From Nautilus pompilius (taxonomy: Eukaryota; Mollusca; Cephalopoda; Nautilida; Nautilidae), in the NCBI GenBank assembly GCA_018389105.1, contig JACATO010000306.1, positions 1,160,001 to 1,224,000 of the forward strand: 64,000 bases of DNA, read 5' to 3'. The position numbers and the translations under genes were made by a program. Below the pieces are notes generated by a model. That model did no database searches. It was not told where the DNA came from and saw only the letters and a program-made list of their open reading frames with translations. Positions 37,110 to 47,909 of this stretch are shown one piece after another (position 1 is the stretch's first letter; every line of letters starts with the position of its first letter).

Positions 37110-39170
37110 TTTAATTAATAAATGATGCTGGGTCATTGATGACATCTAATATTCTCTTCCATCAATTCTGGTTTTTGTTGCGAGTCTTTATTTGGCTATG
37201 CAATCTAATCTTGGTAAATATAAATACAATTTTACACACACACACACACATCTACAATTAAATCCTGAAAGTTTTATAGAAACTTCATAGTTAATAAAGT
37301 ACCTTGATGAATATTAGCCTACTATGTAAGTACTATTTTATGTAACTAAAGTGTACTCTATCATGTGTCAATGATATTTGATGGTATTTGAAAGTTGACA
37401 GCTTTCAATCTCATGGTAATGATAAAGGGTGCCTTTTGTAAAAGTTTATTAATAAGAAAACATATTTAAAACTTCATATAATTGAGATCAGGTGCATCAA
37501 ACTACCATTGATGGATGGATCTTACAAAGGTGTCAATTTTCTGGAAACATCAACAATACATTGCATACTTTGCAGCCCATAAATGCCATCTATCAGTAGA
37601 TGTATGGCAGTACTGATTTAAGATTTGTTAACTACTCTGACAATGCTGTTTCAGTCTTTAAATGCATTATGTAGTTCCATAACCAAACAATAATTATCTT
37701 TCCCCATACAGTTTTCCCCAAGGGTAATAGTTTAGGGCATTTAAAGAGCATCCACTAAAAATTCAATTTAAAAAGGCATATAAACTGTAAGTCTAACATA
37801 CAAAGCAACTCTGTGTGTGTGTGTGTGAGTCACTTCTGCATAGATACAGATATGTTTCTTTAACTATAGAAATTTTTTTTGTTTTTCTTTTCATCTCTCT
37901 TTCATCAAACAAAACCTGTATTCATAAACAATAGGGCATTTTGTGATAATCAGCTACAAGCAAAGACTTTCCACCTTGTTGCCTGCATTCAGAGCTTTAC
38001 ATTTGTTTGTGGTGTGGGAAAATTCTTGATGATTGGCTGAGCAGACTTTATTCACATCTTTACTTATTAAGCTGGCTGTTAAAACTTTGTGGTTTTGAAA
38101 GCAAAGATGTCAGAAAGATCAGTAAGCCTTGAAAATTCTATGAAACAATTCTTGAGCAAATTTCAGCCAGGTTGATCAGGCGAATTCAAGTGCATAAGGA
38201 AAGTTCCAAGGGAATTAATTGTTTTTTTTTTCATATTCTGTAAAATCAATTTTGTGCTTAGACATGGAAGGAAAAAAGACAACGTGAGCAGGCATTTAAA
38301 ATTATTATCACGTTTTCTGCATGAAAGTAGTTACTAGCAGTAAATTTTAAAACTTTTTTATCAGTATGAATGTCAATTTTATAAATAAACCAAAGTTTCC
38401 AAATGATCAACAACAAAATATAAAAGAAAGTTATGCAGAATAAATGTATGAAAATTAAAAAAAAGCAACAAACACATTGTAAATGCTGATTTTTAAAATA
38501 AAATGTCATTTTTGTTTAGTAATTTTTTGCTATTAAAAACTCTGATGGCTGCACTAATCTCCTGTTTTGAGATATCTAATCTCCCTGACAACATTCATAG
38601 CAGTTTCACTTGTATGATTCATAGTTTAGTGACCATTTTTATAATTAACATTAATGATTTTATTTTTTTTTCTTGAATATAATGTTACTTATTTTGTGTG
38701 TCATGTAGCTACTGGTTTCACATTTGGATGTTTATGAGTGAAGGGTGTCTTACCTCTGAGAAGGGAGTTAGTTAACCACTCAACAACTTCTAATAAACAG
38801 GAGAGGTGCAGTTTTCTCTCTGAATGGTGCCTGTGCACTGAAAAGAAAAAAATGGTAAATCATCTTTCCTCTAGTAATTTATACAAGGAAGTAGAACTGT
38901 TAATCAATTTTTTACAGCAAAACCAAAATGAAAGAGTCACTGCTGTTACTCTACTTAAAAGAATAAATCAGAAAAGATTAATAAATACTAAATCAGTTTA
39001 TTTTACTCAACATAAGTAGACACCTAAGCTGGTAATTCATGTGGTGAACACTAAATCTGTAAAATTAACTTGTGGCTCTGGTCTGTATAGTCTAATGTGT
39101 TGCTGATTAACCAGCTATCTGAAAATATATGTACTGCCAATAGCACAAGAATTCATGATTGTATATTTTT
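37110..39170. other. AT-rich DNA, no gene seen
   Basis: AC run near 37234-37251 and TG run near 37809-37827. The 93-codon plus-strand open frame at 38738-39019 has no recognisable domain and no clear splice sites. Confidence 0.4.
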
Positions 39171-39171
39171 G

Positions 39172-39570
39172 TTATAAGCTTAATCTTATGAAATGTCTGT
39201 ATATCAATTTAGTTTGAGTGGACTTCCCTTCCTCTAAAGCTCTGTAGCTACTCCAAACAGCTTTCTGAGCAGTGAAAATAAAAAAGTTCAAATGACTAAC
39301 TTTATTACTTTTCCAAGGATTTTCTAGTATAGTTTTTCTGTGCAAACAATTTTTAATATATTGAGCCAAATGATACACTATGTCCCAGACTAGACGGCTC
39401 TTAGGATATTTAATAATACAAGGGTGGTTCATTGAGTAAAGATTTTTTAAATTATTTCTTTGTCTTACATCTAAAAAAGCTTCTCTGCCTGCAGCGATGA
39501 AAAGCTGCTTATTGCTTATCTTGATCACAGACAAAATACTGAACTTGCAGAGAATCTTTCAGTGGCTAAA
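39172..39570 (-). pseudogene. LINE reverse-transcriptase tail, second copy
   Basis: The reverse-strand frame reads CIIKYPKSRLVWDIVYHLAQ and then NFFIFTAQKAVWSSYRALEE. The LINE at 19-22.9 kb has the equivalent NFLVFTAQRIAWGSGKALEG at its C-terminus, so this is a related but divergent copy of the same LINE group. Only the region after the zinc knuckle is recognisable; upstream towards 39790 the reading is broken. No poly-T tail is evident at its low-coordinate side. Confidence 0.7.
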
Positions 39571-39789
39571 ACAGTTGAAATTTGGGTGATGCAAAATCTG
39601 GACTAAGAAGGTATAACAGAAACCAGCATAATATTTTTCACTCTCTTAACTGGAAGTTTGTCAGTGTGTGGATAAAAATCCCATTGGTTTGCTTGGCTGT
39701 GGTTTTTTATTTTTTAAAACTTTTGGCTATTATTTCCTATCAAACGACTTTTGAGTTTTTGCCACAAAAAATCATACCATAGCTTATTG

Positions 39790-41760
39790 CTCTTCTAAGA
39801 TGCTTTACATCAATGCATCTACCATCTTTAGCTGTCAACTCTTCTACTGCCTGCAGGATTGAAGCATTCTGTATAAGAACTTTTATAATTATTATTAATC
39901 CTTAGGTTTATTAATCTGATAAAAAAATGAAAATTTTTTTTCAATGAACACCTCTCATAATTTCTCAGTCTTTTATTAAATAGTCAGGTTGATTTAGAAT
40001 AACTTTAAAATTATCTCTACTATTCATAATTTGATCAGTATTGTTTGTAGTATATTCCATAATTCTTTTGATGTTTCATATTTCATTCATTGTGATATCT
40101 CGAGTTGGAGACATTTGTTAATTAATGAATATGCATTTATGCATAATACTGTATTGGTCATCCTTGTTCTGTTTAGAATTTATTAATGTTAGTCACATCT
40201 TTTTAACCTTCCATACACCACATCAGTTGTTTTTTTTTCACTTATGCCACCTCACTCTAGAAGCATTAGTGATTGTGTTGAATTGTCTGTGTATTCTAGT
40301 TAACTTATTTATAATGCAAAACACAAGGTTGGAGTAATATTTGGAGTTGTTACAAAGGGCTATATAATGAGAAAGATACTATGTGCAAAAATCCCCATTG
40401 GCTCATTTTTTTGCTGAGTAATACAGATTTGAAAGATAATCAAGTGCAAATGCATCCCAGGTAGTATACAGAGGGTTAAAAGTAATACACATTGCTTATT
40501 TTATGAACTCAGTATCTGAATAAGGTTTGGAGTTTGAATGATCACATGATTTGTTTCTTGATTTTCTACATCTATCTTTTTAATTTTTTAAAAGGTTGTC
40601 TGCATTCTGATTTTCTTATTTACAAATTGCAGTTCGATTATCTGTTGGAGAAGATTAAAACAGTTGCTGATTAGTTTCAGTGTGTAGCTGCTATAAGAAA
40701 CTAAAAAACAGGCTGAAAGAACAGTATATATTTACTCTGATAAGATTGATTTGTATTCCTATTAGCTTACATTATATTATATAATAACTGCATCCAAACT
40801 TGAGTGGTTACTGGAAAACAGCTATATTCCAAAGATGAAATTATATTGAATAAACAACTGGTCAATTTTTCGTTACCAGCATATGATTTTTCACTATTGG
40901 ATTCAGACTTTAAACAATAAAAATATTAAATTTACTAAAATCTACTTGTTTTAATGCCACTGTTCTCTTGTCACTTCAACATCTCTGATAATAAAAAATT
41001 CTGATTGTGAAACAGTAAAATAGGTCAGGTGGATCAAGAACTTTCTTTTTAATAGAACCAGGTTAAAATTAACAGAACAGTTAAGGTTATTGTTTGAAAG
41101 CTATACAATATTATCTGTTAATGCACAGTCTCATCCGCCACAAAGAGCAATCCAGTTTTCTTTATAATCCAAGAGCCCAAAATATCAAATTAAAAATTGA
41201 TTTTTTAATAAACTTTTTAAAATACCTTTTGTTGTTATTATTGAAGCTGGGCTATAAATGTGACAGCTATAAGATTCTGAAAACTTATTGTTACTGTTAA
41301 TAGAAGGATAAAAATGAAGTAACACGCTAATTATGAACTATAGCTGAACTAGGAGGAAAGCAATTATTTAGCCAATCTATATTTGATTGTCAAAGGGAGA
41401 TGATTTGCTGAGTTTCAATGCTTTAACCAGGTATCTCCCAAGGCTATAGCATTGATGAAATAAAAGGCTTCTGTGATAATTGAAGTAATTATCTCCCGAG
41501 CATTCTTCCATCTAAAGAGGAACTAGCTGTAAAGCAGTGGTGCTTCTAATTATTAGCTTGTCCCAGCATAGTGAGAAGAAAATAAAAAGTAAAATGTTAA
41601 TGTGTTAAAATAGTGTTGTCAAGGATTTTTAAAAATGTTTTGCCATAAACACAGACAGACAAAATGAAACTGAGCCATTATCTAGTAAGAAAGCATTTTC
41701 CTGACACATTTAAAAGACAAAAGTTTGTTATAATGACTTCTCTTTTAAATATATGACACT
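39790..41760. other. AT-rich DNA, no gene seen
   Basis: No gene supported. A stretch near 41340-41540 is less repetitive and holds several TAAT/ATTA core sites; whether it is a conserved non-coding element cannot be judged from one sequence. Confidence 0.4.
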
Positions 41761-41764
41761 GAAG

Positions 41765-41829
41765 TTTGGCAGGATATCATTACAGTGATGCTAGTTCAGC
41801 TAGCTGTGTTTTATTTGAATGTCCCTAGT
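41765..41829 (-). repeat. ACTAGGG dispersed repeat, copy 6
   Basis: On the reverse strand it begins ACTAGGGACATTCAAATAAA, then CAGCTAGCTGAACTAGCATC and ACTGTAATGATATCCTG. This is the only clear copy in reverse orientation. Confidence 0.7.
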
Positions 41830-41834
41830 ATTTT

Positions 41835-43180
41835 TTCACATTTATATCTATAATGGAATGCTTTGTTACTAATAGGTAGGTAGTAGATGCTACGCTACTG
41901 ATAACTTCTCCACTCTTTCTCTTTTTTTTTTCCTCACTTTTTCTCTCTCTGACTTTTCATGTTTGCTTTAGGCTTTTCATCTGTGTCTGTCATTAAGTAG
42001 AAATGTTTATCCATTAATTGTTCACTATCTTTAGTCTTGAAGTGTTGTAGGCTCTCATAACTTTATCAAGAAATAGTATCTGGCACATACTGCTTGAAAT
42101 ACATGTTATAGGGAATATTTTGGAAATTTATACCTGCCCTGATTCATTCAGTCAGGCTATGTTTATTCTAGAGATTTTTTTGTGAGTGTGTATTCCATGG
42201 TTTTTTATCTGAAAATTTAACAGATAGTTTGAATTACTTTTTATATAAGCTGACAAATGCAATAGCGTAGACAAATTGTAACATTTTATTTATTATCAAA
42301 GATACATTATGCATTTTATCTTAATGTTGAAGCATACAGAAAAATTTATATCTGTTCATGACAAACTGGAGTGGCAGTGCAACTTACATTTTACCTGTCT
42401 TGAAGCTCCTAATCAGTTATGTTTATACTTCTTTGTGCTGTCCATTAGGACTTCACAAATCCCAGCAACTACACTTGGATATTTGTTAAACTGTTTGGAA
42501 CAGTATAGTGTTAGAACAATGCTCTTCAGTCAGTAAAAGTCAGACTATAGTTGTAGTCTTGTTATTAGGCATTCCCTTGTGTATTAACTTTCTCTGTACA
42601 ACATTTGTTAGTGTGTGATGGAAGTTTTGGGGATATTGGCTTGCTTTTTGCAGAGTTCTTCATTCATTTGATCACATCTGCCATGTACAGTTGCTATTTC
42701 ACTGTCTTTCACTTTCAGATCAGCATCTCTGTACTACCACACACATGCACATTGTATTTTATTTTATTTTTTTGATAGAGAATTGGCAGGATATCTGTTG
42801 TACACTATTTTATCTTCATATATATCACCAATTGCTGTTGTATTCTTCTTTTATCAGGAAACCTTACTGAATGTTTTGTCTTGTAACCAAATCAGCTTTT
42901 GTGCAAAAATATTTTCCATCATATTGCATACAATACTAGTGCTTGAGCTGTTAATTTTTTCCTTCTGTTTTTTCCAAGTGCTAGTTTGAAATATTTTGTT
43001 TATTTATTGTTTTTTTTTTTCAATTTTTCAATTGTTTTTATCTTGTCTTTGCTATAATTTCTTCAGCCTTTTTAGAACGATCAAAGTTTTGAAGAACTGA
43101 TTTCCCTTTGTTCTTGTTTATTAATGGCAAAGACATTACAGTGTTCAAAAGACGTATGATAATGAGTGCATGTCTAGCAG
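41835..43180. other. AT-rich DNA, no gene seen
   Basis: Pyrimidine-rich sections near 41915-41955 and 42560-43110. Possibly an old minus-strand repeat, but no motif is identifiable. Confidence 0.35.
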
Positions 43181-43182
43181 GT

Positions 43183-43245
43183 GGCACAGAGGTCAAGCAG
43201 TTCATTGGTACACTGCTTCAAGACATCAGTCATTTGAATTTATAA
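43183..43245 (+). repeat. Possible SINE head next to transposon A
   Basis: TGGCACAGAGGTCAAGCAG near 43183 resembles a tRNA A-box region, and GTCATTTGAATTT just before 43243 could be a decayed B-box. The target duplication of transposon A (43243-43245) falls immediately after it. The body of the SINE is not recognisable on the far side, so this is tentative. Confidence 0.3.
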
Positions 43246-43715
43246 CACTGGTCAACACAATATTTTTGGCAGGAAAAGTGAGACTGGTTTCTGGGGTTTT
43301 CAAGGGCGCTGAATCCGAATCTGACATTTGTTTTTTCAAGTTGGCTCTAGTTTTGGAGATATCACAGGGGGGTCGTTCGTCTGAAATCACCCATTCGCGA
43401 CCATAACTAAACGTACAAAAAACGGCTAAATAGTGCAAAAATGTCAGATATTGATTTTTATGATAATCCAAAACCACAAAGACAGTGTAAAATCTCAATC
43501 TAACAAGTTAAGTTAGATATAACATCATTTCATTTATTAATAAATGAACACTTTTCATATATTTCGAGAATATACAAAAAATTTGCTAAAAATTTGCTGA
43601 ATTTTAATTCTCCAAGGGAAAAAAACATTTACATAATCAGTTATATATCATAAATTAATGCAAAGCATTATTATACACTAGATTCTTAGTTACAATGAAC
43701 ACACAAAACAATATT

Positions 43716-44267
43716 TTATTCACAAAAGTGAAATTGACGTTTATACGATTTTCGCTTGTGAGCAACTTTCGGGCAGTCTCTCAAAAGGTTCCAGCAGTAG
43801 TCTGCCATCATGTGCTCATCCCATTTGCCTTGATACCTCTCTTCCATTGTTTTGATGTCTTGATGGAATCTCTCTCCTTGCTCCTCACTGTAATCACCAA
43901 GATTACCAGGAAATCTGTCGAGGTGGCTAAACAAGAAATGAACTTTGATGCTCACATTTGCCCCTAGTTTTTCGTATGCAGTAAGCATCTTACGGACCAA
44001 TTGCTTGTAATTGTCAGCTTTGTGATTTCCCAAAAAGTTTGTCACTACATCTGTGAAGGACACCCAAGCATTTAACTCAACCATGTTCATATGATTAGTG
44101 AAGTCAGAATCCCTCATGAGCGTTCGAATCTGAGGTCCATCGAAGATGCCACCTTTAGCTTTTTCGATGGAAAGACCTGGAAATTGCCTGCATATGTACT
44201 TGAAGCAATCCCCATCTTTGTTCAACGCCTTAACAAACTGCTTCATGAGCCCTAGTTTTATGTGCAA
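43716..44267 (-). pseudogene. Transposase-like protein, C-terminal third (A)
   Basis: An uninterrupted 183-codon frame reads LHIKLGLMKQFVKALNKDGD at its start (the first codon is TTG, so this is not a true start), then DGPQIRTLMRD, NFLGNHKADNY, VHFLFSHLDRFPGNLGD, EEQGERFHQDI, MEERYQGKWDEHMMADYCW and a basic tail KRKSYKRQFHF. The same blocks in the same order occur in transposon B. The glutamate in GERFHQD is a candidate last catalytic residue. I know the family only as unclassified proteins common in arthropod and other invertebrate genomes. It lacks its N-terminus, so it is presumably non-functional alone. Confidence 0.8.
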
Positions 44268-44306
44268 ACTGTTTTAAAAACACTACATACATAATAATTA
44301 TTATGT

Positions 44307-44374
44307 ATTTTCTGATATTATTGAATCATTATAATGATTATAATCATTATAATGATTCAATAATATCAGAAAAT
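44307..44374. repeat. Perfect 68-bp palindrome
   Basis: Two 34-base arms meet with no spacer between 44340 and 44341 and are exact reverse complements. Each arm contains ATTATAATGATT, and the centre holds two copies of AATCATTATAATGATT, itself a palindrome. It lies just upstream of where the coding match between transposons A and B ends (about 44265), that is, near the internal deletion junction of A. Confidence 0.95.
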
Positions 44375-44576
44375 TATTATTTACTGCTTCTATATTGAAG
44401 TATTTCAGGGAGAATTTTAGCAGTTTAGGCTTATTTGAGGCTATCAATATCTTCTAAACTAGAGCCAATCAGACAAAACCAATGTTATATTCGTAATCAG
44501 CGACCTTCAAAACCCCAGAAAACACTCCTAGATGGTCTGCCAAAGAAAAAAAATAAAAATTTGTTGACCAGTGTAA

Positions 44577-45345
44577 TCAATGGCAGAAGGTGAAGAAAAT
44601 GCCTGCTGCACTGGGTGAGGGGATTGTGGCTACAAATGTAGTAACAGAAAGAGAAGAAAGGTGGTCAGACAGTATGGGAATGTCCAACCATCAAAAAAAT
44701 TGACCAACTGACGGAGACATTCAATTCAGGGCAATCCATACCTGTCTCCTGCTGTACCTTGAAAAAACTTTGCAGAAAATGGACATTTATGGTGAGAGAC
44801 CATTGTGTAAACTACTGATTGCAGCTACTGACATGAAAAGATACCCCGTGGTGTAGGGAGCATAGGAATTTGACAAAAGTAGAACTAGCAAAAATTTAAT
44901 GTTGTCTGATGAGTTATGCTTTGCCCTTTCCCTTTTTAGTAAAGATAGTAGAAAACATTTGGAGAAAGCCACAGGGATCACTAGACCCTCCTTTTGTGGT
45001 TGCAACTGTGCAGGTCTCTGGTGGTTGAGTCGTGGTTTGTGGTATGCCTTTCCAGCATACCTTGGTGCTTCTTGCTTGGTCCCAGTAACATTTACGATCA
45101 AATGCATGTAATGATACTTCATGTGTATCTCGATGAGGATGGCTACATCAAAGACAGGAATGGTTTTTATCCAACATGCTCACATCGTGTGTTCCTTGTT
45201 CAAAGAACATGATGGAGAGTTTGGGGATCTTTCATGGCCAGTACAATCTCCAGATCTTAAGCCAATTTAGCATCTGGGATGAACTTAAAAGATGTATTCA
45301 CCATCATGTTCTTCTGCGTATCTTTCCCTGTACATTCATACATTA
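44577..45345 (+). pseudogene. Tc1-like fossil, main part
   Basis: Plus-strand Tc1-like transposase remains in broken frames: YLEKTLQKMDIYGERPLCK near 44750, CREHRNLTKVELAK near 44860, LSDELCFALSLFSKD near 44902 (the WSDES.FTLF block) and SPDLKPI near 45252-45275 (the SPDLNPIE.LW.LK block, where a stop replaces the glutamate and a one-base loss follows in the HLWDELK part). It stops at 45345, where transposon B interrupts it, and resumes at 47704. Confidence 0.85.
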
Positions 45346-47703
45346 CACTGGTCAACAACATTTTTGGTGCATTGATACTGACAATTGATATTACCTAATT
45401 TGAGAGTGCTGAATTCAAATACGAAGTTAGTTTTACTCTGATAGCTCCAAGTTTTTTGCAATTAAGCTTTTTTTTATATTTTCCGAAATTTGAATGTTTA
45501 TCGTATGATGATGCAGTCCATCTGAAAATTTTTTGGTTATACCATCTTCATAATAGGTGAAAAACAAATATCTTTACATTGAGGTTCTAGATCTATTCAT
45601 AAATACGAGTTAGTACACCACAATAAGAATTAGGCTATAAAAATAATATTTAATATTCCGATAAATGTTACCATTTGCCAATACAGAAACGTAACTCCAT
45701 TATAATAAGTATGTGTACTGTTTTTCAGTGGAAAACATACATTATATACAAGTAATAGGTAGCTCGGTCAGAAACGGAATAGTATTGAAGGCAAAACAAA
45801 AATAGATCTTATTCAGGCAAGAATTTGCGCTTGTAACTCTTGCGTTTGTGGACTTTCCCAGGGCAATCTCGCTTAATGCTCCAGTAGTAGTCTGCCATCA
45901 TATTTTTGTCCCATCTGCCTTGGTACCACTCTTCCATGGTTCTGATGTCTTAATGGAAGCGCTCTCCATGCTCATCACTAACAGCCCCGAGATTCTCAGG
46001 AAATTGATCAAGGTGACTATGCAGCAAATGGAGTTTGACACTCATTTTACTCCCAAGATCACGAAAAACTAACAACATGTTAGTTACAAGAATTTCATAG
46101 TCATCTGCTTTTCTGTTACCAAGGAAATTTTGTATAACTGCCACGAATGACAGCCATGCTGCCCTTTCCTTGTCATTCATCTTTCCGATAAATTCCTCAT
46201 CATGCACAAGGGCACGAATCTGAGGTCCATCTAACACACCTGCTTTAATCTTCTCGAAGGACAAAGCAGAGAATGCAGAGATTATATGTTGAAAACATTC
46301 ACCATCAGTATTCAATGCTTTCATGAACTGCTTCATCAAGCCCAGCTTGATATGGAGTGGTGGGAAAACAATCTTATCTTGACTGATGATTGGATCATTA
46401 ACAATATTTGGCATGCCTGCTTCCAGAGTCTCAAGGATGGGCCACTCCTTCTGGATCCAGTGTTTTTCTCCAGCTAGGCTGTCCCACATTTAGAGATAGC
46501 AAGGATAGTTTGTGAAACCTTTCTGTTGACTGAGGAGGAAAGTGACCATTTTCAAGTCTACACAAATGATCCAGTTGTGTTCATGATATTTTAGTAGGTC
46601 AATAACCGTTTTTATGTCATTATATTCTTCTCGTAAATGCACTGAGTGACCAACTGGGACAGCTCCATAAACATTGCCATTGTGCAGGAGAGCACATGTT
46701 AGGCTGCGCTTAGAGCTATCTAGAAATAGTCGCCACTCAGTTGGATTGTAAGATTGAATGTCTAATACCTGGAGAAGACCTGGAATATTGTGGCAGAAAA
46801 CAAAATGTTTTTCTTCTGAAAAATAAGACACAAAAATCTGGTCCCATTTTTGAAAATAGGAAACTTTCGCAGTTTGGTCAAGTAGATGTTTTTCTTGCAG
46901 CCTGGATGCTAACACTTCAGCTGCATTCTTGGAGCCCCAGATCATGCACTAAATCATTCAGTTCTGGTTGGTTAAACTGTTGAGCTTTGAATTCTGAACT
47001 TATTTCTTGAACCTCGTTATCATTGTTGTGATGTTGTTCGCTTCTTTCATCTTCGGATGAGGTTAACCCACGAAATACTGAAATCGGGAGTGTATCAGAG
47101 TGCATAATAGGTCTAATTGCTGATGGAATATTAGGATAAGAGATTTTATGCCTGTTTTTCATGCCAATACCCTTTGTCTTGACCAGACAAAAATAACAGT
47201 CATTTGTGTGATCCCTGGGCTCTCGCCACCCCATAGGAACTCAAAAAGACAGACTCTTCCGTTTTCCTTTTGTCCAGTCATGAAGCCTTTCCTCGCAGAT
47301 ATGACACACAACATGAGGGGCCCATTTTTTGTCTTGGTCGCCAAGGGGAATTCCAAAGTATGCTTTATAGGCTTGTCTCACAAACAATGTTATATTACGC
47401 CTTTGACAAATAAGTGTGAAGGAACCACAGATGTAGCAGAAGCCATCAGGATTATTCACACATCGACGTTTGCTTGAAGAATCCATGATTAGAAGCAATG
47501 ATTAGATCTGAAACATAAACACAATTGTCAATTCTAAGTATGATATATCTCGACAGGTCAAAAATTATATCTTAAAATTGCAAGAAAACGAGAGCATATA
47601 GAGCAAAACTAATTTCAAATTTGAAATCAGCACCAAAAATTAAGCTAGAAACTGAAAAAAATCTCATGCACCAGAAAAAAAGAAAAAAAATTGTTGCCCA
47701 GTG
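45346..47703 (-). mobile_element. Transposon B: long-TIR element with transposase ORF
   Basis: The ends read CACTGGTCAACA (left) and CACTGGGCAACA (right, reverse strand). Inverted repeats run about 130 bp, sharing GTGCTGA, TTCAAAT, TTAGTTTT, CTC and TTGCAATT blocks (left about 45346-45475, right about 47575-47703). TTA flanks both sides (45343-45345, 47704-47706), a 3-bp duplication. One minus-strand gene of about 560 codons fills the element. It is inserted in the 3' part of a Tc1-like fossil. Its TIRs are related to those of transposon A, with the same terminus and GCTGAAT.C.AAT block, but diverged, so A and B are sister families rather than recent copies. Confidence 0.9.
45809..47486 (-). 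pseudogene. Transposase-like protein of transposon B, disrupted
   Basis: The best start is the ATG at 47486 (MDSSSKRRCVNNPDGFCYIC). The N-terminal part has three Cys pairs, CYIC, CHIC and CYFC, likely a zinc-binding DNA-recognition region. The middle has EWRLFLDSSKRSLTCALLHN, HEHNWIICVDLKMVTFLLSQ and YPCYL.MWDS. The C-terminal part has PPLHIKLGLMKQFMKALN, DGPQIRALV, NFLGNRKADD, HLLHSHLDQFPENLG and DEHGERFH, ending in a basic KRKSYKRKF tail. Candidate DDE residues are D in FLDSSK, D in CVDLK and E in GERFH (inference). Lesions: stops at 47241-47243, 46490-46492 and 45950-45952, and a frameshift near 46920-46945. Family not recognised by name. Confidence 0.8.
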
Positions 47704-47790
47704 TTATTAATAACTGAATGGGAGAATATTTTTCAGGATATTTTCCAGCACCTTGTAGATTCTTTGCCATGTTGTCTTCTGGTTATTTGT
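47704..47790 (+). pseudogene. Tc1-like fossil, 3' end beyond transposon B
   Basis: After the target duplication, 47718-47770 encodes WENIFQDIFQHLVDSLP, the usual C-terminal Tc1 block (W..I......LV.SMP.R). It continues the fossil that stops at 45345, showing that transposon B interrupts one Tc1-like copy. Confidence 0.8.
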
Positions 47791-47847
47791 GCAAAATTGT
47801 TCCTACACATTATTAGATATAGTTTCTAATAGTTTGGACAGAGGGGG

Positions 47848-47849
<2 letters not shown>

Positions 47850-47898
<49 letters not shown>
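47850..47898. repeat. (TG)n microsatellite
   Basis: An uninterrupted run of about 24 GT dinucleotides. Confidence 0.97.
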
Positions 47899-47900
<2 letters not shown>

Positions 47901-47909
47901 GTAGTAATT

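Larger units (their letters stand above)
43246..44573 (-). mobile_element. Transposon A: long-TIR element, internally deleted
   Basis: Both ends read CACTGGTCAACA inward. The inverted repeats extend for about 130 bp with shared blocks CTGGGGTTTT, CGCTGA and TTGGCTCTAGTTT (left about 43246-43380, right about 44440-44573). A TAA lies directly outside each end (43243-43245 and 44574-44576), a 3-bp target duplication. Inside is the C-terminal third of the transposase-like protein carried by transposon B, in the same orientation; the N-terminal two thirds are missing and replaced by a perfect palindrome. The length is 1328 bp. The 3-bp TWA duplication and CACTG ends recall the CMC (CACTA/Mirage/Chapaev) group, perhaps Chapaev3; that is unconfirmed. 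Confidence 0.88.

Noticed and set aside
42560-43110. Pyrimidine-rich section that might be an old reverse-oriented retroelement (similar sections near 23770-24400, 49490-49990, 55000-56340)
   Set aside because: Translation gave only scattered residues with many stops and no diagnostic RT or integrase motif.
43695-43967. Plus-strand open frames over transposons A and B (also 45848-46072, 46286-46477, 46741-46983, 47148-47477)
   Set aside because: Shadows of the transposase-like gene on the minus strand.
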